The notes under the pieces are model-generated. The model did no database searches and had not been told where the DNA came from. It worked only from the letters and a program-made list of their open reading frames with translations. The position numbers were made by a program, and so were the translations under genes. Below, piece after piece: positions 15,796 through 22,670 of a stretch of DNA of 64,000 nt. How positions within the stretch are numbered: the stretch's first letter is position 1; every line of letters starts with the position of its first letter. Location: positions 248,001 through 312,000 of the forward strand of contig NZ_JACHVU010000003.1 of NCBI RefSeq assembly GCF_014190915.1, read 5' to 3'. The DNA comes from Mycolicibacterium iranicum. Lineage in GTDB: Bacteria; Actinomycetota; Actinomycetes; Mycobacteriales; Mycobacteriaceae.

Positions 15796-15826
15796 GCGGG
15801 ACCGGCTGCGCGTCGCAGCCACCCGC
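15796..15826 (+). terminator. Hairpin between scaffold and capsid genes
   Basis: GCGGG...GGCTGCG-cgt-CGCAGCC...CCCGC, a two-tier stem with a 3-base loop, 10 bases after the scaffold stop. No T-run. It may attenuate transcription or stabilise a processed end so that scaffold and capsid are made in different amounts. Confidence 0.5.
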
Positions 15827-15917
15827 AATAGCTCGCCTTCGTGAGGCACACCCGGCTTGAGTGTTGACCGCTCGCCGGGAAACTCGCCCAAACATGCCGT
15901 CACGGAAGGCAATTGAT

Positions 15918-16781
15918 ATGACGACGAACAGCACGAACGCTGCCGCTATCCTCACCCCCGAGCAAGTCGCCGATCTGGTCGTGCAACCGCTCATCACCAG
16001 CTCGGTCGCAATGGTCACCTCCACGGTCGTGCAGACCGACAGCCACTCGATGCGCTTCCCCGTCATCGTGTCCGACCCCGACACCGCATGGGTGTTGGAA
16101 GGCGCAGAGATTCCCGTCTCCGATCCTGATGTCGAGGAAGTGTTGGTCACCCCGTCCGGTCTCAAGGGTCTGACCGTGGTCAGTAACGAGCTGATCGCCG
16201 ACTCCGACCCGTCTGCGCTCGATGTCGTCGGGCAAGGACTTGTGCGCGATCTGCGGACCAAGCTCGACGCCGCATGGCTCGGCGACACCGTCACCAACGG
16301 ACCCAACGGGCTGGAGTCCCTCACCGGGGTAACCGAGACCACGCTGGTGTTCGACGGCTCACTCGACGTGATCGCCGAGGCCGTCTCGCTGGCCGAGAAT
16401 GCGGGCGCACCAACGATTCACCCCGTGGACGGGCTGCCCAACTTCTCACTCGTCTGCAACCCGGTCGACGTGCTCGCGTTGTCCACCGCGAAGGTCAGCA
16501 CCGACAGCAACCAGCCGCTGCTCGGAGTCGACGCCACCGCCGTCACCGGACGCTCCGCGCTCGGCGTGCGCATCCACTCCGCGCCCGCCTGCGCGCAGGG
16601 CACCGCCTGGCTCATCCCGAGAGACCGCGTGTTCGTGGTTCTGCGCAACGACCCCGAGGTCGTAAGTGACGGTTCGGCTTTCTTCTCCAGCTATCGCACG
16701 GCTATCCGCGCGGTGCTGCGCGTCGGGTTCGCTTTCCCCCACGAGGCCGCGATTGTGCGCCTCGGCATGGAAGGCAGCTAG
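15918..16781 (+). CDS. HK97-type major capsid protein
   Basis: 287-residue capsid protein. Evidence is the family's order of elements: VVQPLITSSVAMVTSTVVQT, then FPVIVSDPDTAWVLEGAEIPVSDP (E-loop region), LKGLTVVSNELIADSDPSALDVVGQGLVRDL (the long spine helix), AAWLGDTVTNGPNGLESL (P-domain), and the C-terminal GTAWLIPRDRVFVVLRNDPEVV. GGAAGG lies 7 bases before the ATG; upstream in-frame ATGs have no such site. The protein has no obvious N-terminal delta domain, consistent with a separate scaffold. In a satellite it may build its own shell or modify the helper's capsid size. Confidence 0.87.
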   Translation: MTTNSTNAAAILTPEQVADLVVQPLITSSVAMVTSTVVQTDSHSMRFPVIVSDPDTAWVLEGAEIPVSDPDVEEVLVTPSGLKGLTVVSNELIADSDPSALDVVGQGLVRDLRTKLDAAWLGDTVTNGPNGLESLTGVTETTLVFDGSLDVIAEAVSLAENAGAPTIHPVDGLPNFSLVCNPVDVLALSTAKVSTDSNQPLLGVDATAVTGRSALGVRIHSAPACAQGTAWLIPRDRVFVVLRNDPEVVSDGSAFFSSYRTAIRAVLRVGFAFPHEAAIVRLGMEGS

Positions 16782-16813
16782 CCCACAGACTCACCGCTGC
16801 TGCCGGGAGCCGC

Positions 16814-17245
16814 TTGACTACTCCGCCCGACAGCAGCGGTGACCAGACCACCGCAGGCCGCGTGAGGTCACCCGCCATAGCGCGGCCAGCGGTGCCACCC
16901 ACACCGAGGGAGATCCCCGTGTCCTGGACCGGCGACCGCCGCACCCGACCCCGCAACGGCGCACGACGACTCCCCGAGAAACTGCGCCGCCGCGTCCTCC
17001 GCAGGTATCCCACCTGCCAGCTCACCATCCCCGGCATCTGCACCGTCACGAGCACCGAGGTCCACCACCGGCAAGCCGCAGCCGACTTCTCTCCCGACGA
17101 CCCCAACGTCGACAACGAGGACGGACTCGTCGGGGTGTGCTCACCATGCCACCGCCGCGTCTCTGCATGCGACTCCGCAGCCCGAGCCAACCTCGGCACC
17201 CGCGTCCTACGGGAGAAGGAACCCCACCCCGGCATCCTGCCCTGA
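16814..17245 (+). CDS. HNH endonuclease, element 1
   Basis: 143 residues starting with TTG (GGGAG five bases upstream). The HNH core is TCQLTIPGICT (zinc Cys pair), EVHHRQAAADFSPDD (His metal/catalytic), then NEDGLVGVCSPCHRRVSA (Asn/Cys/Cys/His). HNH nucleases encoded next to terminase genes, such as HK97 gp74, assist cos cleavage and genome packaging. Its position between capsid and TerS genes supports that role. The first ~50 residues are Pro/Arg-rich and probably disordered. Confidence 0.88.
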   Translation: MTTPPDSSGDQTTAGRVRSPAIARPAVPPTPREIPVSWTGDRRTRPRNGARRLPEKLRRRVLRRYPTCQLTIPGICTVTSTEVHHRQAAADFSPDDPNVDNEDGLVGVCSPCHRRVSACDSAARANLGTRVLREKEPHPGILP

Positions 17246-17303
17246 CCGGGACGCACCGCCCAGACCAGCGGCGACACAACGATATTCACGCACAGCAAAC
17301 GCT

Positions 17304-17680
17304 GAAACCTGTTGTCGTACAACGTCATTCAATCGCATGAAACCTGTTGTGGCACAACGGCATGCAGATGCACAGCGCTGCCTGACTCGGTCGGCATTGT
17401 CCCGACGACAGCAAACGCCAGCAGCGCTGCAATATGGCTCTGAGCTGCGCATATATTGCCCCCGGGGAGGCCCCCGCTAACACCCACCTGAGACGCGACC
17501 GGGACGGGGTCGCTGAGGTTCTGCGCACTGCACCGGAGTTTCCGCAGGTCAGGGGCTGTTCTTGAGCCGTCGAATCACGTTGTTGCACAGCAATTTTGAC
17601 CGCATGCATCATTTACGCAGGTCAGGGCATGTTTTGAGCCCCCGTTGCAGCTGCCGAATCACGTTGTGATGCAACCTGTG
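17304..17680. repeat. 26-base motif, four copies, upstream of terS (element 1)
   Basis: Copies at 17304-17329, 17339-17364, 17572-17597 and 17656-17681, built as GAAACCTGTTGT or GAATCACGTTGT followed by GGCACAACGGCAT-like sequence. The centre is a pseudo-palindrome GTTGT-n3-ACAAC. The last two are embedded in an imperfect ~85-bp duplication that also repeats GCAGGTCAGGG...TTGAGCC (from 17535 and 17607). No gene is supported in 17246-17757. The same motif stands before terS in element 2. Confidence 0.75.
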
Positions 17681-17757
17681 TCAGCGTTCAGCGCATCAGT
17701 GACAGGCATTGTCTAGCAATGACTTTCGGGGACGCTGGTCGGTCATACACTCGTGGT

Positions 17758-18144
17758 ATGACGAGGCGTCGCACTGCTGGGCAGAAGTTGCGGGAGAAGA
17801 TGACGACCGCGCTAGAGGCGACCGGCGTCGCGGGCATCGAGTTCGATGAGTACGAGACCGAGGCTCTGGACCGGGCGTGCGCGGCTGCGGATCGCGCCGA
17901 GCAGTTGCAGGCGGTGTATGACGTGGAGTTGGCGGGCGAGGCGCGTCCGACGATGTTGTCTCGGCTGTCTGCGGAGTTGCGGCATTGTGAGCGGCAGTCG
18001 GTGCAGATGTTGGAGCGGGTGCGGTTGACCGAGGAGCTGCCGAAGTCTGCTCGTCATCAGCGGGCGGCGCAGACGCGCTGGGATCGGCATCGGAAGCGTA
18101 ATGAGGCTCGGGTGGGTCCGCGTCCGCAGCAGGTGGGGAGTTAG
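17758..18144 (+). CDS. Terminase small-subunit-like protein, element 1
   Basis: 128 residues from the ATG at 17758. The central part FDEYETEALDRACAAADRAEQLQAVYD aligns with IDEHERLVLVRACRTLDLIDQLQAVVD of the P27-type TerS of element 2 (about half identical), and both then have an LxxLRL/ERVRL helix. P27-family small terminases select DNA for packaging and in satellites redirect the helper's large terminase. The basic C-terminal tail RTRWDRHRKRNEARV-like region may bind DNA. Assignment rests on this pairwise match and on the position after HNH and the shared motif. Confidence 0.7.
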   Translation: MTRRRTAGQKLREKMTTALEATGVAGIEFDEYETEALDRACAAADRAEQLQAVYDVELAGEARPTMLSRLSAELRHCERQSVQMLERVRLTEELPKSARHQRAAQTRWDRHRKRNEARVGPRPQQVGS

Positions 18145-18146
18145 GG

Positions 18147-18404
18147 GTGCCGCGCCAGAATCCGGCGTTGGCTGCCGCCCAGCAGCGCAGCGGCGACGGT
18201 CTGGGACCGATCTATCGGCATCTGTTGGGGCGTCAACGTGAGATGCAGCGCCGTTTCGGGGTGGTCGGCACGGTGAGGCGTCCGACGTTTCTGCTCGACG
18301 CCCTGGAGGCTGGCGAGACGGTGACGGTGTCGTCGTGGCGGGTGCCTGTTCATATGCGCACGCCTGGGTGCGGCGGCACGCTCGTAATCGACCCAGGTAT
18401 GTAA
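18147..18404 (+). CDS. Small hypothetical protein, element 1
   Basis: 85 residues starting with GTG, two bases after the TerS-like stop, with GGGGAG upstream, so certainly co-transcribed. No family recognised; RHLLGRQREMQRRFGVVGTVRRPTFLLDALEAGETVTV is the only structured-looking part. A gene of unrelated sequence occupies the same position in element 2 (26998-27432). Confidence 0.6.
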   Translation: MPRQNPALAAAQQRSGDGLGPIYRHLLGRQREMQRRFGVVGTVRRPTFLLDALEAGETVTVSSWRVPVHMRTPGCGGTLVIDPGM

Positions 18405-18427
18405 TCCCAAGTCCGAAGACGCGGGAG

Positions 18428-19921
18428 TCACGTCGCGTTGCGTTGCATCCCCCATGCGTGGATCAGTGCATGATGAAGGACAAACTTTCCTCGTGTGTAA
18501 ATCTCAGCTTCGTCGCGGCGGTGATAAAACTGCATGTAAGTCTCGTGTCGGCCGACATGATTCCCAATCGCGCCCGCGTAGAAGAGAAGGGTGAGGAGCC
18601 GCTCAATTTCTGAATGTGATGGCCGCTCTCCGCTTACTTCCTCGATGGCGGACTCGAACTCTGTCCGGTCAAATACCTGCTTACCAACGACTTTAAGGGC
18701 AGATATTGCTAGCGCCGCGCTTTCGGGTCCACCCTCGTAGCCTGCGAATTCATTGCGAATAGCGCCGACAAAGTATTTCGTTGCGTATTGGAGAACGCCT
18801 TCGCGAATCACTTCGAACGACAGCGTCGCGCCGCTCGCGCGAAAAATGCCGGAAGCCTCCGCCTTCCTTATCTCCTCGAATAGACGTAGAAGGTCTCGCG
18901 GTGTATGGCGCGTCATGTTCATTAGGTACCGGAAAGTCTTTTGCCATTTCACAGGACCGTTCCGTCCGCCGAGGCGGATGCGGGTGGGGAAGAAGCTCAG
19001 TACGTCGACCGACTCCATCCCGAGGGCCTGCCCAGCTTTCCTGTTCACGAGTTCCATCAATGGAGCATGTATGCCGGCCTGGCCCGACATCACTCGCCAA
19101 TCAAGATCGTATGAAAAGTCGTCGCGCATCTTCTGGGAATCGGGGAGCGAGAGCGAGATGCGAGCGAATACGTCGTTCCTCAAAAGCAAGACGATGCTCC
19201 CGGTTGCCCGAGTCGAACGGAGCTTTTGATTGAGTGCGTAAGCAGCTTGCACTAGCGACGATAGGCTCTCGTCATATTTGGAGTCGTTCAGAAAAATCGA
19301 GTCCAGGCCGTCGAGCAATAAAATGTGTCGTACGGCCGACTCCTGGTTACAGACCCAATCCTCCATGTACGGAATCAAGTTGTAAATATTTAAGGTTGGC
19401 TTACTTTCCCGCTTATACAGATCGCCTAATTTGGGAATGGGGATTGAAACGGTGGTAGTCGAGGCTTTCACCAATGCGCGGCCAGAAGCGTCTCCCATGA
19501 AACCGAAATCACGAAGAAGCTTCGCAACACGCCTGACTTCCGTGTCCCTTTGAATGGAGCAGCCCTGATCCCGCAGCATCAGCTCTAGGTAGTTGCACAA
19601 CAGAATGAATTTCCAGGCGACCACCGTCCGCTCAGGACCGGAAACTTGGCCGGTCTGCAACCGGGGTACCTCCGCCAGCGGAAGCGCGGACGCATCGTCA
19701 ACGCGCGCGAGGTGGGTGCCCTCGGGTTCGGTTTCTTTCAGGTACCAGGCGAGCGCGGATTTGCCAGTACCTTTTGGGCCAAGGATGAGGAACTTTCGCC
19801 CTTGAAGGACCGACTGCACCGCGCCCTTCAGATCGACGTAACTCTTGATGAAGGCCTCGTTGTCCTCCGAAGCCTCATTCCGCGAGTCACTGAGGCCGAA
19901 ATAGAGGTCCTTGTACCTCAA
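18428..19921 (-). CDS. P-loop ATPase (Sll1717-type), element 1 cargo, candidate defence gene
   Basis: 497 residues starting at TTG (19921); an in-frame TAA two codons upstream rules out a longer form, and GGGGG sits at ribosome-site distance. N-terminal FGLSDSRNEASED precedes Walker A LGPKGTGKSAL (~residues 47-55); Walker B is HILLLDGLDSIFL; a further strand GSIVLLLRNDVFARI follows. This arrangement recalls the Sll1717 P-loop ATPase family. The C-terminal ~200 residues have no motif I can name. The gene is visibly more A/T-rich than its neighbours and stands alone on the minus strand at the tRNA-side end, the cargo position of satellites. A phage-defence role is inference. Confidence 0.75.
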   Translation of the reverse strand: MRYKDLYFGLSDSRNEASEDNEAFIKSYVDLKGAVQSVLQGRKFLILGPKGTGKSALAWYLKETEPEGTHLARVDDASALPLAEVPRLQTGQVSGPERTVVAWKFILLCNYLELMLRDQGCSIQRDTEVRRVAKLLRDFGFMGDASGRALVKASTTTVSIPIPKLGDLYKRESKPTLNIYNLIPYMEDWVCNQESAVRHILLLDGLDSIFLNDSKYDESLSSLVQAAYALNQKLRSTRATGSIVLLLRNDVFARISLSLPDSQKMRDDFSYDLDWRVMSGQAGIHAPLMELVNRKAGQALGMESVDVLSFFPTRIRLGGRNGPVKWQKTFRYLMNMTRHTPRDLLRLFEEIRKAEASGIFRASGATLSFEVIREGVLQYATKYFVGAIRNEFAGYEGGPESAALAISALKVVGKQVFDRTEFESAIEEVSGERPSHSEIERLLTLLFYAGAIGNHVGRHETYMQFYHRRDEAEIYTRGKFVLHHALIHAWGMQRNAT

Positions 19922-20026
19922 CGGTTACCCCCAGCGTTCGTGCCTGCCCCGGAACGTTTAAGGGTACTTAGTGCAGTTGCTCACGTCGGGTAGCTACGGG
20001 GCGTGTCGCGATGGCGTTGCTGAAGT

Positions 20027-20046
20027 CAGTTCACGTTCAGTTCACA
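20027..20046. repeat. Arm-type sites, right end of element 1
   Basis: CAGTTCACG at 20027-20035 and CAGTTCACA at 20038-20046. The 15-mer CAGTTCACGTTCAGT (20027-20041) is identical to 10131-10145 at the other end. Confidence 0.75.
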
Positions 20047-20093
20047 AGGAGGGCGCCAAGCGCAGGAGAACGCATGCTGAAGTGCACAAACTG

Positions 20094-20116
20094 TGGTGCG
20101 CGATACTGGGATTGAA
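20094..20116. repeat. Middle att core (element 1/element 2 junction)
   Basis: Identical 23-base core. Left-hand flank TGCACAAACTG resembles the flank TGCACTAACTA at the tRNA copy, so homology between element right ends extends beyond the core. Confidence 0.93.
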
Positions 20117-20146
20117 GTAGGCTGGACGTGATTTGCGGGATATGCG

Positions 20147-20183
20147 ACATGACCAGAGGATATAGCTTTTGAACTGGTCATGT
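20147..20183. promoter_or_regulatory. Inverted repeat next to the element 2 core
   Basis: ACATGACCAG (20147-20156) and CTGGTCATGT (20174-20183) are perfect 10-base arms around an A/T-rich 17-base spacer. It could be an excisionase or integrase site or an operator for the integrase gene. Confidence 0.55.
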
Positions 20184-20240
20184 AAGACATAGTATCGCGC
20201 GAATCATGACGAAGTCCAACGAAGCTCAGATATGCTCATT

Positions 20241-20259
20241 GTCCACGTATCGTCCACGC
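20241..20259. repeat. Arm-type site, left end of element 2
   Basis: GTCCACGTATCGTCCACGC, itself two GTCCACG words 11 bp apart. The identical 19-mer occurs at 30127-30145 at the other end of the element and differs entirely from the element 1 arms. Confidence 0.78.
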
Positions 20260-20274
20260 GGAGGAGCTATCGAG

Positions 20275-21390
20275 ATGGCCCGCAAGCGCTCGTTCGCCAC
20301 CATCGAGCAGTTGCCGTCGAAGCGCTGGCGGGTGAAGTACACCGCGCCGGACGGCATCCGCCGAGCTGCACCGCACACGTTCGGCAACAAGCTGACCGCC
20401 GAGGCGTGGGTAGTGGACATGCGCCGCAAGATCGACAAAGACCAGTGGGACGCGACCGACGACGACCCACGCGAGGCGATCACCTTCGGTGCTTACGCGG
20501 CCCGCTGGCTGGAGAATCGCCAAGTGGCGGGCCGACCGATCAAAGCACGGACGCGTGAGCACTATGACGCGATCCTGGACGACCACCTGCTCGACGCGTT
20601 CGGCCACCGTCAGCTTGCGGCGATCAAGCCGTCAGATGTGCGCGACTGGTACGCCAAGACGCTGACGGACAAACCGACGATGCGCAGCCATGCCTACAGC
20701 TTGCTCCGCACGATCATGGCGTCGGCGGTCAACGAGGAACTCATCGACGCCAACCCGGCGCGGATTGTCGGCGCGGGGCGCGCCAAGCGTGTGCACAAGA
20801 TCAGGCCCGCGAGCATCGAAGAACTCGGCACGCTGACGGCGGCGATGCCCGACCGGCTGCGGCTGATGGTGACCCTGGCGAGCTGGTGTGCCCTCAGGTT
20901 CGGCGAGACCGTCGAGCTGCGCCGTGGCGACATAGACCTCTCGCAGGAGGTGATCCGAATTCGTCGTGCGGCGGTGCGGACGAAAGGCGCATACAGCATC
21001 ACCACGCCCAAGTCGGACGCCGGTGTGCGCGATGTCGCGATTCCGCCGCACATTATTCCGCTCATCGAAGCACACCTAGCGAAACATGTTGGTAGCAAGC
21101 GCGATTCGCTGATCTTCCCCACGGACAACGGCGGGCACTTACAGCCGTCGACGCTGTATCGACACTGGTACAAGGCCCGTACCGCGGCGAATCGCGAGGA
21201 TTTGCGTTGGCACGACTTAAGGCACTCGGGTGCCGTCATCGCGGCCGTATCGGGTGCCACGCTGGCGGAGCTGATGGCCCGGCTGGGACATTCGACACCG
21301 CAGGCGGCGATGCGCTACCAGCATGCCGCCGCGGGCCGCGACCGTGAGGTCGCAGCGTTGATGTCGAAGCTGGCCGACGTCGCCCCCTAG
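20275..21390 (+). CDS. int: Tyrosine integrase of element 2
   Basis: 371 residues from the ATG at 20275, preceded by GGAGGAGC; the frame is open further upstream but without a ribosome site and through the arm repeat. Catalytic residues: R208 (CALRFGET), K246 (TPKSDAG), H313 and R316 (HDLRHSG), H339 (LGHST), Y348 (AMRYQHA). N-terminal arm-binding part FATIEQLPSKRWRVKYTAPDG resembles but is not that of element 1. It targets the same tRNA core with its own arm repeats. Confidence 0.97.
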   Translation: MARKRSFATIEQLPSKRWRVKYTAPDGIRRAAPHTFGNKLTAEAWVVDMRRKIDKDQWDATDDDPREAITFGAYAARWLENRQVAGRPIKARTREHYDAILDDHLLDAFGHRQLAAIKPSDVRDWYAKTLTDKPTMRSHAYSLLRTIMASAVNEELIDANPARIVGAGRAKRVHKIRPASIEELGTLTAAMPDRLRLMVTLASWCALRFGETVELRRGDIDLSQEVIRIRRAAVRTKGAYSITTPKSDAGVRDVAIPPHIIPLIEAHLAKHVGSKRDSLIFPTDNGGHLQPSTLYRHWYKARTAANREDLRWHDLRHSGAVIAAVSGATLAELMARLGHSTPQAAMRYQHAAAGRDREVAALMSKLADVAP

Positions 21391-21719
21391 GCTGTTGATG
21401 TCAATACGTATGACAAAGGGCCGCAACGGTATTCGTGGCGACGAGTGTTGGCGAAGCCCGACGAATTGTGGTATCTATTTAGTGAACCCGAGGGGCGCGT
21501 CCCTGGTCTAATCCACGACGAAACGCGTCCGTCTCGACGGGGGGTTAGCGCCTAACAAGCGCAGGGACCATGATGCCGAATAATTAAATAGGGATCGGCT
21601 CAGCGACAGCATCGGATTCGTGGATGGTGGCCTGTCGGGGTCCGGTCAGCACTTTTTATCCGTGTGCTGGCTGGTCGCTGCCGTTCTCCGATCAGTCATC
21701 CAGAACTGATCGGACACCT
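21391..21719. promoter_or_regulatory. Gap after integrase, element 2
   Basis: 329 bases without a supported gene. It contains a 13-bp palindrome GTTAGCGCCTAAC (21544-21556) and an A/T-rich patch (AATAATTAAATAG, ~21580) that could hold the promoter of the excisionase and replication genes. Confidence 0.5.
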
Positions 21720-21914
21720 ATGGCCACAAAAACCGTTTCACCGCCCAATCTGTCGATCGCTGACGTCGCAACATATCTCGGCGTCACCACGCGGACTGTC
21801 CAGCAGATGATTGCCGACGGTCGCCTACCTGCCTACCGCCTAGGCCCGCGTGTCGTGCGACTGCGCCGCGATGACGTTGACGCTGCGCTAAAGCCGTATG
21901 GCGGTGCGTCTTGA
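21720..21914 (+). CDS. Excisionase-like HTH protein of element 2
   Basis: 64 residues: LSIADVATYLGVTTRTVQQMIADGRLPAYRLGPRVVRLRRDDVDAAL, the HTH_17/MerR-like winged helix of small excisionases. It resembles the element 1 protein at 11375-11563 but lies on the integrase strand and heads the replication operon. TTGA at the stop overlaps the start of a small zinc-ribbon frame. Confidence 0.88.
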   Translation: MATKTVSPPNLSIADVATYLGVTTRTVQQMIADGRLPAYRLGPRVVRLRRDDVDAALKPYGGAS

Positions 21915-22042
21915 GTACCCCGAAGCGACCGTTCCGCGAATCGCGTTGCCGCGGCTGCAACCGAGTGCTGACCGGCGTAAAGGCCCGTCTCCGCGGCTAC
22001 TGCGCCCGGTGCGATCAGGCGGTGTCCGATGCCGCCACCTGA
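21911..22042 (+). CDS. Small CxxC/CxxC zinc-ribbon-like protein
   Basis: A 43-codon frame starting with TTG that overlaps the excisionase stop. It reads SRCRGCNRVLTG ... GYCARCDQAVSD, two CxxC pairs about 17 residues apart, a compact zinc-ribbon pattern. It overlaps the primase start by 14 bases. The chain of overlaps and the cysteine spacing suggest a genuine gene despite its size and start codon. Confidence 0.6.
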   Translation: MSTPKRPFRESRCRGCNRVLTGVKARLRGYCARCDQAVSDAAT

Positions 22043-22670
22043 CGCGAGAGTGGCGGCCCCCGAAGGAACCGCCACCCAACAGCCCGCCAAAGCTGCCTAC
22101 CTCGCCGAGTTTACCGGCCACGCCGACATTCTCGATTGCTTCGGCGCCCTCTACGGCGACACTGCAGGGTTCCTGCACGTCGCCACCGGGTCGGGCATCT
22201 ACGTGAAGAACGGCAAGCCTGCCCACCGCGACTGGAGCGAGCGATGCTACGAATACCCGGCGCAGGCTGGGCAGGCGGCTCGCGACATCGCGCAAGGTGC
22301 GCCGGCCTGCGACATCTACGTGTGCAGCTCCATCATGCGTGGCCGCACGCGTACCAAGGGGGCGGCCGCCCGGCGGTCGCTTGTGCACGCCGACATCGAC
22401 GCCGAGACCAAGGCCGACCTTGTGCGCGCGGTCGACGGGTTCGCGATTGCGTCCGGCACACCGGGGCACGCGCACGTGTATGTGCCGGTGGCCGAAGAGC
22501 TTACGGTCACCGAATTCGAGGCCCTGTGCCGCGGGCTGGGCGATTACTTCGGCGGGGGCGACGCCAAGATCTCCGATAACGACTTCCTGCGCCCCGTCGG
22601 CACGTTCAATCACAAGCCCACACTCAGCGGCGGCGAGCCGTCGCCGGTCACGTGGCTGGTGACGCCGTGA
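22029..22670 (+). CDS. Primase-polymerase (archaeo-eukaryotic type) of element 2
   Basis: 213 residues. RRSLVHADIDAETKADL carries the catalytic D-x-D pair; SGTPGHAHVYVPVAEEL supplies the conserved His strand; DNDFLRPVGTFNHKP is the third motif with Arg and the typical GTxNxK. Together these mark an AEP/prim-pol domain that makes primers or short DNA for element replication. It lacks a fused helicase, which is provided by the next gene; the stop overlaps that gene's GTG. No equivalent is present in element 1. Confidence 0.82.
   Translation: MPPPDARVAAPEGTATQQPAKAAYLAEFTGHADILDCFGALYGDTAGFLHVATGSGIYVKNGKPAHRDWSERCYEYPAQAGQAARDIAQGAPACDIYVCSSIMRGRTRTKGAAARRSLVHADIDAETKADLVRAVDGFAIASGTPGHAHVYVPVAEELTVTEFEALCRGLGDYFGGGDAKISDNDFLRPVGTFNHKPTLSGGEPSPVTWLVTP

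Larger units (their letters stand above)
9986..20116. mobile_element. Element 1: capsid- and TerS-encoding phage-satellite-like element
   Basis: About 10.1 kb between two copies of the 23-bp core (9986-10008 and 20094-20116). Gene order: integrase, divergent excisionase-like genes, Cys-rich protein, replication ATPase, two small proteins around a WhiB-like protein, scaffold, major capsid, HNH, TerS-like, a small protein, then a minus-strand P-loop ATPase. No large terminase, portal, maturation protease, tail or lysis genes are visible, which argues for a helper-dependent satellite rather than a prophage. The core-to-core distance is 10,108 bp. A related ~10-kb element family (phiRv1/phiRv2) exists in M. 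tuberculosis; identity to it is inferred from layout and locus only. Confidence 0.88.
19922..20274. other. Element 1/element 2 junction region
   Basis: 353 bases with no supported gene. It holds the likely promoter of the minus-strand ATPase (19922-20020), arm-type repeats of element 1 (20027-20046), the att core (20094-20116), an inverted repeat (20147-20183) and arm-type repeats of element 2 (20241-20259). Confidence 0.7.

Noticed and set aside
17304-17681. 26-base repeats as a CRISPR array
   Set aside because: Spacing is irregular, copies are degenerate and pseudo-palindromic, and the same motif occurs in the other element at terS.
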